This document shows, piece after piece, positions 19,964-30,208 of a stretch of DNA of 64,000 nt. The first letter of the stretch is position 1; each line of letters starts with the position of its first letter. Under the pieces are notes generated by a model that saw only the letters and a program-made list of their open reading frames with translations, was not told the origin of the DNA and made no database searches. The position numbers and the translations under genes were made by a program. This DNA is from Acinetobacter sp. ANC 4558 (lineage in GTDB: Bacteria > Pseudomonadota > Gammaproteobacteria > Pseudomonadales > Moraxellaceae): positions 101,298 through 165,297 of the forward strand of contig NZ_NEGH01000010.1 in NCBI RefSeq assembly GCF_002135375.1, given 5' to 3'.

Positions 19964-20260
19964 GTATGGAGAATCCTATAAAAATCAGCTTGATCAAGAT
20001 TGAAAAAAGAAATGGGCATGCAATGCAAATATAGCATTCAATTAATTGCCGAATGATTTTAACAAAATAAAAAATAATGAGTTTGAAAAAATGCTAAATT
20101 TAATCATTTAATTGTTCTATATAGCATGAAATGATACATAGATACTATGTGCGTTATTAAAATGATGATACATGGATATAACACTTTTGAATTATTTTAT
20201 CTTAACAGCTGATAGATCACGCGCAATGTAGTGTGTACAACATTACGCATGATTTGAGTA
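19964..20260. other. Gene-free stretch upstream of mutS
   Basis: About 300 bp, AT-rich, between mutS and the lipase-like gene on the same strand. It must contain the mutS promoter and the end of the upstream transcript. I see no clear terminator or operator. Confidence 0.5.
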
Positions 20261-22300
20261 TTATTTTTTAATGGTTGGATTAGTTATCGATTGTTGATTA
20301 AGCTCTGTTAGATGAAGTCGTAAAATTCTACGTAATTCTAATACCGCTTCAGGTGTTTCTTGAATGGAGTGTCCACCATGAATAATCTTTTCAGATAATG
20401 CGCCATCTAAATGAGCGCTGCTATAGGGCACTATTCCATCATTAATGATTTCAGGATCTGTACTATTGGTAATATTTCCCATAATACTGTGAAATTTAAG
20501 ACCTTTACGAGGTTGAATATCTTTTGTTATTGCTGTGAAATCAGAATTTTTACTTAAATCACTGGGTCCATTTTGTATCAGTCCATATCCAACATCTTTA
20601 CTAAAATCTTTAATATTAATTTCACCTTGTAACGTATCGGCAAACGCATTGAGGAAGGCAACAGGAAGACGAATCACTTTTCGTAATGCACGAGTGAACC
20701 AACGGTCTGCATAAGCCGTTCCTCTATGAGGCGCCGATAGAAATACAGCACGGCTAAAGTAAGGCAAAGGTTCAATTTCAAGTCTGGCTTGGAACAAAGA
20801 ATCCGTTTCAATTTGCACTGTACGTTTTTTACTACTCGTCAGCTCCATTGCTTTATGTTTAAGATCTGCTTGACTCACCAGTAAACGAGAAATAATGCCG
20901 CCCATACTATGACCAACAAGAACGGCATCTTTATAGGCCGAGTCTTTTGCGTCGACCAGTTCAAAACCTTGTTGAATGATGGCATTAATTTGATAACGGC
21001 TTTCTAATATGGGCATATTGGTCGAATAAAATACTTGCCAAATTTGATAATGATCACGTAAAACACTATCGCCCATAATATCATTGGTTAATCGAATCCA
21101 TGCTTCTGGACTGCTGGCTAAACCATGAATTAAAACAATGACTTTTTTATTGGGATTATAGGGCTCTAGCATATAAAGATGTGGCATAGTTAAATTTTCA
21201 TCTCGATCGATGAGCGTTAAATATGCTGCTTTATTGAGATTATTTTCTGCAAGCCATAGTCCATAGGGTGCAGAAAAATTTGCTGCAAGCGGGTAGGTTT
21301 TACCTTCAATTTTGGTTTGATCATATAAATAGGGATTAAATATTTTTAATTGAAATTCAGTTTGATTCAGAATATCTTTTTGCGATGAAGGTTGAGTCGG
21401 TTCAGCCGTAATTGTGGTTGCTAAGTATCGAGCAGGATGTAAATTGGGGTTACCACCTTCAGGGTACTTATAATGTAATGGGTCCACAATATATTTAGTT
21501 TTATCGCCTAAATCATTTTTAGTTTCATCTGATAAAACAATGAGAAATTCTGAGCCAAATCCATCACGACGAATGATTGAGCGTAAGCCTGAAAAGTTCA
21601 TATTGTAGCTAGGCGTCAGTTGTTCAATGGAATCCCCAGTTTTACTTTTTAGCATATGGGAGTGTTCATAATTGACTTTATACGTACTATCGCCAATTTT
21701 GAGTTCATGAATTGATTCTTTGGTGCTATGTCTCATCGTATAGACTTGAACTAATTCAGCGATCGCTTGATTGTAGAAATCGCGAATTTGAACTTGTCTG
21801 TTATCAAAGATACGATCTTCGGGTTGACGTTCAGTTTTAAATAAATAGGCATAACTATATCGAATACTTTGATCAAGCATCGCGAGTTCTTCATCTAGGC
21901 ATTTTTCATAAATTTCTTTTTCAGCTGCTTGTTTTTCTAAAGATTTATGATGACTCAAAATGCTAGTTTTACAGTTTGATGAAGCTTTAAGCGCTTGTGC
22001 TTTTGCAAGATATAATTCACTTGCGGTAGAAAGCATCATTTCGTTGGGGATTTCAGAGATACCTTTAATTTCATCAACACAAGATTTAGGCTGATCTGAA
22101 CAAATCTTAGCATCTTTACCTGCCATAGAAAGAACGTTTAAACTTGCTTCACTGAGCTTATTACGTGAAATAATGCTCTCACGTTCATTGGCAATACTGA
22201 CATTGAAAGCTTGTTGCTTTACGCTAACGACCTGACATCCTGCGCTGAAAATAATCGTGCCAAAAAGACTAAATAATGTTAGTTTTTTTATGGAATTCAT
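20261..22300 (-). CDS. Large alpha/beta-hydrolase lipoprotein (lipase/esterase-like)
   Basis: A 679-residue protein with a lipoprotein signal (IIFSAGC, Cys22). The C-terminal half is an alpha/beta hydrolase: an oxyanion segment VIVLIHGLASSPEAW around residue 395, and the nucleophile elbow GHSMGG with Ser465. A late acidic segment (NDGIVPYSSAHLDG) and a final histidine region (IIHGGHSIQETPE) may supply the Asp and His. The layout resembles PGAP1/GPI-type or triacylglycerol esterases. The N-terminal half (residues 25-380) has no recognised domain. It probably sits on the outer membrane or in the periplasm. The substrate is unknown. The next gene upstream ends 114 bp away, after a terminator, so this is its own unit. 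Confidence 0.78.
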   Translation of the reverse strand: MNSIKKLTLFSLFGTIIFSAGCQVVSVKQQAFNVSIANERESIISRNKLSEASLNVLSMAGKDAKICSDQPKSCVDEIKGISEIPNEMMLSTASELYLAKAQALKASSNCKTSILSHHKSLEKQAAEKEIYEKCLDEELAMLDQSIRYSYAYLFKTERQPEDRIFDNRQVQIRDFYNQAIAELVQVYTMRHSTKESIHELKIGDSTYKVNYEHSHMLKSKTGDSIEQLTPSYNMNFSGLRSIIRRDGFGSEFLIVLSDETKNDLGDKTKYIVDPLHYKYPEGGNPNLHPARYLATTITAEPTQPSSQKDILNQTEFQLKIFNPYLYDQTKIEGKTYPLAANFSAPYGLWLAENNLNKAAYLTLIDRDENLTMPHLYMLEPYNPNKKVIVLIHGLASSPEAWIRLTNDIMGDSVLRDHYQIWQVFYSTNMPILESRYQINAIIQQGFELVDAKDSAYKDAVLVGHSMGGIISRLLVSQADLKHKAMELTSSKKRTVQIETDSLFQARLEIEPLPYFSRAVFLSAPHRGTAYADRWFTRALRKVIRLPVAFLNAFADTLQGEINIKDFSKDVGYGLIQNGPSDLSKNSDFTAITKDIQPRKGLKFHSIMGNITNSTDPEIINDGIVPYSSAHLDGALSEKIIHGGHSIQETPEAVLELRRILRLHLTELNQQSITNPTIKK

Positions 22301-22370
22301 TATGAATTTATCTAGATGACTGCTTCAATCCATAATACGATGATTCTTTTAATTTTCAATTATAAAAATA

Positions 22371-22400
22371 AAAAAAAGATCGATAAACGATCTTTTTTTT
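22371..22400. terminator. Bidirectional terminator
   Basis: Twelve-base-pair stem made of an A run plus GATCG, paired with CGATC plus a T run, and a five-base loop. It lies 15 bp after the stop of the minus-strand lipoprotein gene at 22415. Confidence 0.88.
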
Positions 22401-22414
22401 GAACACTATTCTCG

Positions 22415-23326
22415 TTATTTAGGCGCTAAAACTTGCCAAACATTCCAACGATTTTGAGTTTGTACCTCTTTAATCAAACGATCGGCAACTTGTGCTTCTT
22501 GAGGAAATTTGATTTTGTAATTATTGAGCATTTGAATGGCATTTTTCTTTTGTTCTAAGGCTAAATAATTATTGACTGAAACTAAATATGCCTCTTGAAC
22601 GCCACCACTCATTGCTTTATCTAAGTATTGAATCGCTTCACGTTGACCGCCGCCTTCGGAAAGTCCAAAACCAAACCAAAAGTTCGTTTCAGGATCATTT
22701 CTATCTATTTTTAATAGGCGTTGCGCATAAGTCAAAGATTTCGTGGTATAAGCGGCACCTAAATCTAAGTTTCGGCCTAATACACTGGCTTTGAATGCGC
22801 GTATTAATACATCATAAGATGCATTATTGTTTGCGGCTAACTCATCAAGTTGAGTACTCACTTGTCTGAGTTTTCTTTCTAATCCACGACGTTCTTGGCG
22901 ATTAGTATAACGAGGCGGATAGTGGCGTGCTTGACCTTCTAAAGTTTGCAAGAGCTCATCAATCTCTGTCACATCCAATTCATTGGCAGTGGCTAAAACA
23001 GCATATTTCATTGAACGAGTTTTGCTATTAACTGTTGGAATAATTAATAGATTTTTATCTAATGTAATTTTCTGCGATGGATTACTTGGATTTGCAACTA
23101 TCATTTTCGCAACAGGCTGTATTGACGCTTTTAGAAGATTGGCTTCAAATACTGGTGGTGCACTGTAGTCGAATGGGTTATATGCGTAAAATGGTGCTGA
23201 AAGATCTGGTTCTGTAAATATAATAGAGTCTTTGGTGATTACGGCAGGCGTATTATCTGGAGCTTTAGTCGCACATGCAGTTAAAACAGAAACGCTAAGT
23301 AAGGCTATTGCCAAAGGCTTAAGCAT
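22415..23326 (-). CDS. TPR-like lipoprotein, unknown function
   Basis: A 303-residue predicted lipoprotein. I start it at the ATG that opens a clear signal peptide MLKPLAIALLSVSVLTAC with the lipobox cysteine at residue 18. GGAAGA lies just before that ATG, whereas the upstream in-frame extension has no signal-like character. The C-terminal third has TPR-like helices (TNFWFGFGLSEGGGQREAIQYLDKAMSGG, then YLALEQKKNAIQMLNNY). The middle (PPRYTNRQERRGLERKLRQVSTQLDEL) is charged and helical. Such proteins often act as assembly or scaffold factors at the envelope; no specific role is visible. A terminator follows and cysE lies upstream. Confidence 0.7.
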   Translation of the reverse strand: MLKPLAIALLSVSVLTACATKAPDNTPAVITKDSIIFTEPDLSAPFYAYNPFDYSAPPVFEANLLKASIQPVAKMIVANPSNPSQKITLDKNLLIIPTVNSKTRSMKYAVLATANELDVTEIDELLQTLEGQARHYPPRYTNRQERRGLERKLRQVSTQLDELAANNNASYDVLIRAFKASVLGRNLDLGAAYTTKSLTYAQRLLKIDRNDPETNFWFGFGLSEGGGQREAIQYLDKAMSGGVQEAYLVSVNNYLALEQKKNAIQMLNNYKIKFPQEAQVADRLIKEVQTQNRWNVWQVLAPK

Positions 23327-23439
23327 AGTAATGATCTTCCAATAATTTTTTCTTGAATATAGGGTTTTGCACATTAGCCAGTCTAAAAAATGTCTGACTA
23401 ACATGCAAGTAATAGGATGTTAAATCACGTGAAAATCTT

Positions 23440-24249
23440 TCACGCTTTAGATTGCTGACTTTGCGCTTCGCATTCACGTCTGACATCTTCAATAATTTTT
23501 AATTCTTCTTGGCTAAATGGATGTTCATTTAACACTTGCTGCGTAAATGTCGGATCTAATAACGACAAACGCTGACATAAATTATTCATACGTTTTTCAT
23601 TATATTGAATTCGATCGAGTAAGACACGCATACCTTCAAGCATCGGATCAGATTGATCTTGTGTTGCTGCATAGGGTTGGAAGCCAATACTTTCAGCATA
23701 ATCTCGACGACGTGATTCTTCATCATCTTTCGGTTTATCTTTAGTAATGAAACGCGCAGGATTACCAACAGCTGTGGTGTTAGCAGGCACGCCTTTGGTG
23801 ATGACAGCATTTGAACCTACTTTGGAGTTTTTTCCAATCGTAAAAGGTCCTAATATTTTGGCACCAGCACCAATAACAACGCCATCTTCAAGTGTTGGAT
23901 GACGTTTGCCTTTATTCCATGTTGTACCTCCTAAGGTGACACCATGGTAAAGCGTAACATCATCACCAATTTCAGCAGTTTCTCCAATCACGACACCCAT
24001 ACCATGATCAATGAAAAAACGTCTACCAATTTTTGCACCAGGATGTATTTCAATGCCTGTTGCAAAACGGCTGAAAGAGGATAATAAGCGTGCAGAGCCT
24101 TTACAGTCTTTTTTCCATAACTCATGCGCCACACGATGCATAAGTAATGCGTGAATGCCTGGATATGTAGTTAAGACTTCAAGAGTATTTCGTGCAGCGG
24201 GATCGCGCGCGAAGACAGCTTGGATATCTTCTTTGAGCTGTTTAAGCAT
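23440..24249 (-). CDS. cysE: Serine O-acetyltransferase
   Basis: A 269-residue enzyme that acetylates L-serine with acetyl-CoA, the first step of cysteine synthesis. After the short N-terminal helical part ([17 protein letters not shown]...) comes the left-handed beta helix with hexapeptide repeats ([44 protein letters not shown], then [23 protein letters not shown]). The catalytic histidine region [11 protein letters not shown] is intact. The N-terminal domain is shorter than in E. coli CysE, as in the EpsC-like form; the tail beyond the helix is long and charged. The start overlaps the trmJ stop by one base (TAATG), indicating coupling. Confidence 0.94.
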   Translation of the reverse strand: MLKQLKEDIQAVFARDPAARNTLEVLTTYPGIHALLMHRVAHELWKKDCKGSARLLSSFSRFATGIEIHPGAKIGRRFFIDHGMGVVIGETAEIGDDVTLYHGVTLGGTTWNKGKRHPTLEDGVVIGAGAKILGPFTIGKNSKVGSNAVITKGVPANTTAVGNPARFITKDKPKDDEESRRRDYAESIGFQPYAATQDQSDPMLEGMRVLLDRIQYNEKRMNNLCQRLSLLDPTFTQQVLNEHPFSQEELKIIEDVRRECEAQSQQSKA

Positions 24250-25094
24250 TATTGATGATCCTTTTCCTGACCAATTTTTTCAGTTTTTTTCCACGTACCG
24301 TTATTGAGCGCTTGTACACGACTAAAAATTCCGCGGAGTAAATGATATTCCATACGATCTAATTGTATACGTCCAAAAAGGCGACGCAAGCGTAATGGTA
24401 ATAATCTTGGATTTCTAGGATCTAAAAACTCAATTTCGGCTAACATTTTTTCAATATGCGGATAAAATTGTTCCATTTGTTCGTGAGTAACAAGTGGTTC
24501 ATCCCATTGCATATCTTCAGTTTCAGTGACATGCATATTGGCATTAGAATCAGTTTCTTTACCAATAATGTCAATAGCTGACATGCGTAATTCATAACAA
24601 ATCACTTGAATAGCTTGAGCAACATTGAGTACACCGTAAAGATCATTGACTGGAATGGTCAGATGATAATTCGCCAAAGCCAATTCTTCATTGGTTAAAC
24701 CACGATCTTCACGACCAAATACAATTGCAATTTCTTGTTGATGATTTACCACAGCATCTAAGGCTTTTACAGCAGCAGGGCGGACATCTAATAATGGCCA
24801 AGGAATGGTTCTGCTTCGTGCACTGGTTCCAAAAACCAGATGACAGTCTTTAATTGCTGCTTCAAGGGTTTCAACGATTTGAATATTTTCAATTAAATCT
24901 GTTGCACCTGCTGCTAATGCATCAATATCTGGATGTGGATAAGTTTTTGGGGCAACGAGTGTTAATTGAGATAACCCCATGGTCTTCATCGCACGTAATG
25001 CACTACCAATATTGGCAGGTAAGGTGGTATTCACCATGACAATACGCACATGGGAGAGATGTGCAGATACAGCTGCATTGTCAACTTGACTCAT
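24249..25094 (-). CDS. trmJ: tRNA (cytidine/uridine-32-2'-O)-methyltransferase TrmJ
   Basis: A 281-residue SPOUT-class RNA methyltransferase. Motif 1 is [25 protein letters not shown], motif 2 is [16 protein letters not shown], and motif 3 is [24 protein letters not shown]; together these form the knotted SAM-binding site. TrmJ methylates the ribose at position 32 of several tRNAs. The C-terminal extension (about residues 195-281) is normal for TrmJ. It lies 24 bp downstream of dnaE and overlaps cysE by one base, so dnaE-trmJ-cysE may form one transcript. Confidence 0.93.
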   Translation of the reverse strand: MSQVDNAAVSAHLSHVRIVMVNTTLPANIGSALRAMKTMGLSQLTLVAPKTYPHPDIDALAAGATDLIENIQIVETLEAAIKDCHLVFGTSARSRTIPWPLLDVRPAAVKALDAVVNHQQEIAIVFGREDRGLTNEELALANYHLTIPVNDLYGVLNVAQAIQVICYELRMSAIDIIGKETDSNANMHVTETEDMQWDEPLVTHEQMEQFYPHIEKMLAEIEFLDPRNPRLLPLRLRRLFGRIQLDRMEYHLLRGIFSRVQALNNGTWKKTEKIGQEKDHQ

Positions 25095-25118
25095 AATGGA
25101 TCCAAAAATAATTTTTAA

Positions 25119-28100
25119 TTAGGAATATTGATTGATATCCGCTTGATAGAGGTCCATGGCATCATCCATAGAAACACCTTCAGGCGGAGGTGGAATATAG
25201 GTCGGCTTAGCTTCGTCATAGCTGACTGCTTTAGCGGCTTTGGATTTTACGTGATATTCGACATGAATAGACTCTTTTCCAAAATAATCGCGTAATTTAG
25301 AAAGAACTTCATCGAGTGGTGCAATTTTCCAAGCTATACCTAACTGTATTTCTGCTGATGCATAAGGGAAGTCGACACTAAGGAGAACTGGAATATGCGT
25401 GCTCATATCAACATTCGTATAGGGCTGAAGAATTTTTACTAAATCTTTACTTAATGTTTTACTTAGATGTTCAGTGGTCAGTTTAATACGAATACTATTG
25501 GCTCTTTTTTGACGTATTTCATTGATACTAAATGCTTTTGTTAAACGACCTGAAGGGCGGTCAAAACCTTCTCGTTCATAAATCTCACCTTCAAGAACAA
25601 TGACTTCTTCATTTTTGATGATATCTTTGAACCGTTGAAAGCGTTCATGATTAGATGAGACTTCAATACGTGCAGTACCATCATCTAACGTGATCATCAT
25701 GCGATTGGGGAAGTTTGCAACATCAACGACTAATCCAGCAAATACAGTGGTCACCCCACGACGTGTTGGTGTTAATTCATTAATACGCTGCGAAATAAAA
25801 AATTTTAATTCAGGGCGATAAACATCAATTGGATGACCTGTTAAATATAAGCCTAAGGTATCCTTTTCACCTTTTAATCGAACTTCATCTGACCATGGTT
25901 TTACAGGTTTTGCAGGTTTACGCTGGACCTCTGCAACTTCACCAAACAAATCCATGATGCCTGTTTCACGGTTTTGACGCGCTTGATCTGCAGCTTGTAC
26001 CGCTTCAGGAAGTTGTAGCATTAAACTTGAACGTTCAATGCCTAAGCAATCCAGTGCGCCCGCACGAATTAAAGCTTCAAGTGTTCTTTTATTAATTTTC
26101 TTCAAATCAATACGATGGCAAAAATCAAATAAGTCTTGATATGGTCCATCTTGAATACGTGAATCAATTACAGATTGCATGGCTGCTTCACCCACGCCTT
26201 TAATTGCACCTAAACCATAGACAATGGTGTGAGGATTACTGGCATGGAAATGATATAAGGACATATTGACAGATGGGGGTAAGACTTCAAGTTTATTGTT
26301 ACGACAGTCGTCAATCAAAAATACAACATTATCGGTATTCTGCATTTCCGATGACATTACTGCAGATAAAAATTCAGCAGGATAATGTGCTTTGAGCCAT
26401 GCAGTTTGATAAGCAACAAGAGCATATGCAGCAGCATGGGATTTGTTGAATCCATAGCCTGCGAATTTTTCCATATAGTCAAAGATATGATTGGCAGTAT
26501 CTGTGTCAATATCTTTGTGAGCTGCACCTTCAATAAAGATCTGGCGCTGTTTCACCATTTCTTCGGGCTTTTTCTTCCCCATCGCACGACGAAGTAAGTC
26601 TGCGCCCCCTAAGGTATAGCCCGCACAGAATTGTGCAGATTGCATGACTTGCTCTTGATATACCATAATGCCATAGGTTGGCTCTAATACTTTTTCAAGC
26701 AATGGGTGTAAATATTCAAACTCTCCACCATGCATACGATGGATAAAGTCTGGAATAAGGTCCATTGGACCTGGGCGATATAATGATACAAAGGCAATAA
26801 TTTCTTCAAATTTACTTGGGCGAGCTTCTTTAAGCATCTTTTTCATGCCCACGGATTCAAACTGAAATACCGCAGTCGTATTTGCTGTTGCAAATATTTC
26901 ATAGGCTTTAGGGTCATCTAAAGGAATATATGAAATATTAATTGCTTCTTTTGTATCTGGGCGTGCATTGATATGTTGAATGGCATCTTCAATAACGGTT
27001 AAATTTCGAAGACCTAAAAAGTCAAATTTAACTAATCCAGCAGATTCAACATCATCTTTATCAAATTGAGCAACGCGTGATGTGCCATCAGCCTCACAAA
27101 GTACTGCAGAATAGTCTGTAAGTTTGGTCGGTGCAATGACTACACCACCAGCATGTCGACCTGTATTACGTGTAATCCCTTCAAGTTTCAGGGCCATTTC
27201 CCAAATCTCAGCAGCATCATCATGATCTGGATTGGATGGGTTGGTAACAATGTCTTTAAGCTGAGGTTCTGCTTCAATCGATTCTTCTAAGCTCAATCCC
27301 AAAGGTTTCGTTGGGATCATTTTTGAAATACGATCTGCTAAACCATAGGATTTACCTAATACACGAGCAACATCTCGAATGGCACCTTTTGCTGCCATGG
27401 TACCAAAGGTTGCAATTTGTGAAACTGCTTCTCGACCATAAGTGCGTGCAACATAATCAATCACACGATCTCGACCCGCGATACAAAAATCGACATCAAA
27501 ATCGGGCATAGATACACGTTCAGGATTTAGAAAACGTTCGAAAAGTAAATCGTATCGTAAGGGATCAAGGTCGGTAATTTTTAAACTATAGGCAACTAAT
27601 GAACCCGCACCTGAACCACGCCCAGGTCCGACAGGCACCTCATTATTTTTTGACCACTGAATGAAATCCATGACAATCAGGAAATAGCCAGGAAATCCCA
27701 TATCTAAAATAATTTTAATTTCAAATGCTAAACGTTCATCATAGGGTTGGCGAATTTCAGACCAGTTTTCACTGCGCTGCGCAACAGGGAAAAGAAATGC
27801 TAATCGTTCTTCTAAACCTTCTTTGCATAGATGTGCAAAGTAAGTTTCAATGGTGTGCCCATCTGGAATTGGATAATCGGGTAAATCGTGAAAGCCTAAA
27901 CGTAGTGTGACATTACAGCGCTGGGCGATATAAAATGTATTTTCAATCGCTGTTGGAATATCTTTAAATAATTCAGACATTTCTTCTGCAGATTTGAAAT
28001 ATTGTTCAGGACTATAGCTTTTAGGGCGACGGTTATCACCCAGTACATAACCATCTGCAATACAGACACGCGCTTCGTGGGCTTCATAATCATCACGGAC

Positions 28101-28688
28101 TAAAAAGTGTACATCGTTATGGGCAACGACCCCAATATTATATTTTGTAGCCAGTTTTACTGCTTCAAAAATAAAATCTTCCTCACCAGGGCGATCTGTC
28201 CGAGTTAAGGCTAAATAAACGCGATTTCCGAATTTCTCGATCCATTCCTCAAGCAAAGGTTCTGCTTTTTGCGGGTTGGATGTACAGAGCATTTTACCGA
28301 CATCACTTTGCATTCCTAACAAAACGATTAAATCTTCATGTTGTTTTAGAATCCATTCTTTTTGCACACATGGAATATCAAGTTGTTGTCCACTGATATA
28401 GCCTTCAGAGACTAATTCAGTTAAATTTCGCCAGCCTTGATTACTCATAGCAAGTAAACTAATACGGTGCTCAGCATCATTGAGACGAATAGCTGATCCT
28501 AAAATAGGTTTAATCCCTTTATCTAAGCATTTTGTATAGAATTTTACCGCAGCATGTAGATTTGATAAATCTGTGAGCGCTAAAGCAGGCATCGCATCAT
28601 TCGCAGCAGCTTTAATTAAACTCGGTATCCTTACGATAGATTCCGTAATTGAAAATTCTGAGTGAATACCAAGATGTACAAAGTGCAT
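25119..28688 (-). CDS. dnaE: DNA polymerase III alpha subunit
   Basis: A 1189-residue replicative polymerase. It has an N-terminal PHP domain (MHFVHLGIHSEFSITESIVRIPSL), then the palm with the catalytic PDFDVDFC motif (Asp398 and Asp400, plus Asp396 just before). Next come the GPGRGSGAGSLVAYSL segment, the fingers region GYGFNKSHAAAYALVAYQTAWLKAHYPAEF, a helix-hairpin-helix region (KINKRTLEALIRAGALDCLG) and an OB fold (TTVFAGLVVDVANFPNRMMITLDDG). Length and order fit DnaE1 of gammaproteobacteria. It copies the chromosome as part of the Pol III holoenzyme. No odd features are seen. Confidence 0.97.
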   Translation of the reverse strand: MHFVHLGIHSEFSITESIVRIPSLIKAAANDAMPALALTDLSNLHAAVKFYTKCLDKGIKPILGSAIRLNDAEHRISLLAMSNQGWRNLTELVSEGYISGQQLDIPCVQKEWILKQHEDLIVLLGMQSDVGKMLCTSNPQKAEPLLEEWIEKFGNRVYLALTRTDRPGEEDFIFEAVKLATKYNIGVVAHNDVHFLVRDDYEAHEARVCIADGYVLGDNRRPKSYSPEQYFKSAEEMSELFKDIPTAIENTFYIAQRCNVTLRLGFHDLPDYPIPDGHTIETYFAHLCKEGLEERLAFLFPVAQRSENWSEIRQPYDERLAFEIKIILDMGFPGYFLIVMDFIQWSKNNEVPVGPGRGSGAGSLVAYSLKITDLDPLRYDLLFERFLNPERVSMPDFDVDFCIAGRDRVIDYVARTYGREAVSQIATFGTMAAKGAIRDVARVLGKSYGLADRISKMIPTKPLGLSLEESIEAEPQLKDIVTNPSNPDHDDAAEIWEMALKLEGITRNTGRHAGGVVIAPTKLTDYSAVLCEADGTSRVAQFDKDDVESAGLVKFDFLGLRNLTVIEDAIQHINARPDTKEAINISYIPLDDPKAYEIFATANTTAVFQFESVGMKKMLKEARPSKFEEIIAFVSLYRPGPMDLIPDFIHRMHGGEFEYLHPLLEKVLEPTYGIMVYQEQVMQSAQFCAGYTLGGADLLRRAMGKKKPEEMVKQRQIFIEGAAHKDIDTDTANHIFDYMEKFAGYGFNKSHAAAYALVAYQTAWLKAHYPAEFLSAVMSSEMQNTDNVVFLIDDCRNNKLEVLPPSVNMSLYHFHASNPHTIVYGLGAIKGVGEAAMQSVIDSRIQDGPYQDLFDFCHRIDLKKINKRTLEALIRAGALDCLGIERSSLMLQLPEAVQAADQARQNRETGIMDLFGEVAEVQRKPAKPVKPWSDEVRLKGEKDTLGLYLTGHPIDVYRPELKFFISQRINELTPTRRGVTTVFAGLVVDVANFPNRMMITLDDGTARIEVSSNHERFQRFKDIIKNEEVIVLEGEIYEREGFDRPSGRLTKAFSINEIRQKRANSIRIKLTTEHLSKTLSKDLVKILQPYTNVDMSTHIPVLLSVDFPYASAEIQLGIAWKIAPLDEVLSKLRDYFGKESIHVEYHVKSKAAKAVSYDEAKPTYIPPPPEGVSMDDAMDLYQADINQYS

Positions 28689-28785
28689 AAATGAGTTCCT
28701 GAGATAACTATTGTTATTTTAGCATGCTCTACGTCAAGTCATCGGCTAAAATTTGGCTGATCCAATCTAAATGTTGGTTTGACAA

Positions 28786-28835
28786 CAAAAAGAATCATCA
28801 GCCTGATTCAAAGAGGGCAGTTATGCCTGATGATT
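28786..28835 (-). terminator. Terminator overlapping the stop codon of the DUF1622 gene
   Basis: On the minus strand, arms AATCATCAG and CTGATGATT (plus 28835-28827 and 28801-28793) enclose a 25-base loop and are followed by C and five T. The upstream arm lies inside the last codons of the gene. Confidence 0.65.
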
Positions 28836-29174
28836 TTTCTTATTTTCAGCATAAGGCTTATGCTCAAGTTCTTTGGCGAGGAAATAATTTAAGAAGGTAC
28901 GAATGACAGCAATAATTGCAAGTTTAATTAAACTATCTAAATCTGGATCTACTGTTGTTGCTAAAATATCTGCAGCCAATTGAAACTCTAAAGCAGTTGC
29001 TAGCCAGTCTCCAAAACAATAACGAGCAGAGCGGCTTGATTTAAAACGAAAAAGTACAATCAATGTTTTGATTAACCCAATCATCACACAAATGATCGAG
29101 ATAGCTTCTAATGATAATTGGAAAACGTGAACAAACGAAATTAATAATTCACGAAAAAAACTGATATCTAACAT
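28821..29174 (-). CDS. DUF1622 membrane protein
   Basis: A 117-residue protein of the DUF1622 family. It has two or three hydrophobic segments (about residues 13-38, 52-72 and 80-96). Between them is the family phrase RYCFGDWLATALEFQLAADILATTVDPDLDSLIKLAIIAVIRTFLNYFL, which is the core of DUF1622. The function is unknown; it is an inner-membrane protein. I use the ATG at 29174. An in-frame TTG four codons upstream is possible but would need GGGA, which lies where it serves the ATG. It is a single-gene unit with its own terminator. Confidence 0.8.
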   Translation of the reverse strand: MLDISFFRELLISFVHVFQLSLEAISIICVMIGLIKTLIVLFRFKSSRSARYCFGDWLATALEFQLAADILATTVDPDLDSLIKLAIIAVIRTFLNYFLAKELEHKPYAENKKNHQA

Positions 29175-29512
29175 TATAGGTCCCAATCATAAAATTTAAA
29201 TTTCGCTGACTTTGGCAATCATGCAATTGAATGAATAAATTCTTAAATAATTTTAGCGTAGATTGTTCATAAAGTACTTTCTTAATATTTATTGCGGTTG
29301 TTTGTACGTGTTTTTGCACTCACATTCAATACATAAAAAAGAATCTGAGAATTATCCTGCGAATAACGAAGAGAATACAAGGATAAATCTTGTTTAAAAA
29401 TAAAAATAATGTTTTATAGGTATTATTTTAGAGGCTAAAGTCTGTTGATTGAATGTTTAAATAAAAAACCGAGTCATTTAAAACTCGGTTTTTACTGAGA
29501 TGATTAATGATG
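29175..29512. other. Gene-free stretch with one terminator
   Basis: A 338-bp AT-rich region. It contains the terminator at 29463-29494 and presumably the promoter of the DUF1622 gene. Nothing else is recognisable. Confidence 0.5.
29463..29494. terminator. Terminator of the first metNI unit
   Basis: Eleven-base-pair stem AAAAACCGAGT/ACTCGGTTTTT with an eight-base loop. It lies 19 bp after the metI stop, with T runs on both strands. Confidence 0.88.
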
Positions 29513-30208
29513 TTATCTCAAACGTGATAACCACTCACCAATCATTTGCACAATTTGAACTAGAATTAACAATACAATGACGGTTAAAATAACGACGCTA
29601 GTATCAAAACGCTGATAACCATAAGAAATTGCTAAATCCCCAATACCGCCAGCACCAACGGCACCCGCCATTGCAGTTGCACCAATTAAGCTAATGGTCG
29701 CAGTGGTTAAGTTGAGAATGAGAGAGCTACGCGCTTCAGGAATAATAAACTTAAAAATAATTTGTAGCGGTGTCGCTCCCATTGCCTGAGCAGACTCAAT
29801 AATTCCTTCATTAACTTCAAGTAGTGATGTTTCAACGAGACGACCAATATATGGTCCTACATAAATCGTTAATGGAACAATGGCTGCCCATGTACCAATG
29901 GATGTGCCAACAATGAATTTAGTCAACGGAATGACAGCAATCAATAAAATAATAAATGGCAATGAGCGCAGAGCATTTACAATCGGGTTCAATCCATAAT
30001 AAATCACTTTATTGGGTAAAATGCCTTGTGGACGAGTCACCACTAAGGTTACACCTTGTATAATTCCCCAAATGCAGCCAAACAACATCGCAAAAAAGAC
30101 CATATTGAATGTTTCTTGCAATGCAGTCACAAACTGATCCATCGATAAGGCACTGTTCCAAAATGATGAGGTCACCTGAGTCAGCCATTGGACAATTAAA
30201 TCTCTCAT
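29513..30208 (-). CDS. metI: D-methionine-type ABC importer permease MetI
   Basis: A 231-residue inner-membrane permease with five or six helices. The EAA loop that touches the ATPase is ESAQAMGATPLQIIFKFIIPEARSSLI (about residues 137-163), followed by the family phrase ATAMAGAVGAGGIGDLAISYGYQRFD that is diagnostic of MetI. With MetN and MetQ it imports methionine. Its ATG overlaps the metN stop by 4 bases. It is one of two metI copies in the window; the other lies at 49850-50509 in a sulfur cluster. Confidence 0.92.
   Translation of the reverse strand: MRDLIVQWLTQVTSSFWNSALSMDQFVTALQETFNMVFFAMLFGCIWGIIQGVTLVVTRPQGILPNKVIYYGLNPIVNALRSLPFIILLIAVIPLTKFIVGTSIGTWAAIVPLTIYVGPYIGRLVETSLLEVNEGIIESAQAMGATPLQIIFKFIIPEARSSLILNLTTATISLIGATAMAGAVGAGGIGDLAISYGYQRFDTSVVILTVIVLLILVQIVQMIGEWLSRLR

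Noticed and set aside
23428..23444. Hairpin CGTGAAA/TTTCACG at the cysE stop as a terminator
   Set aside because: The loop is only three bases and no T run follows on the minus strand, so I do not call it.
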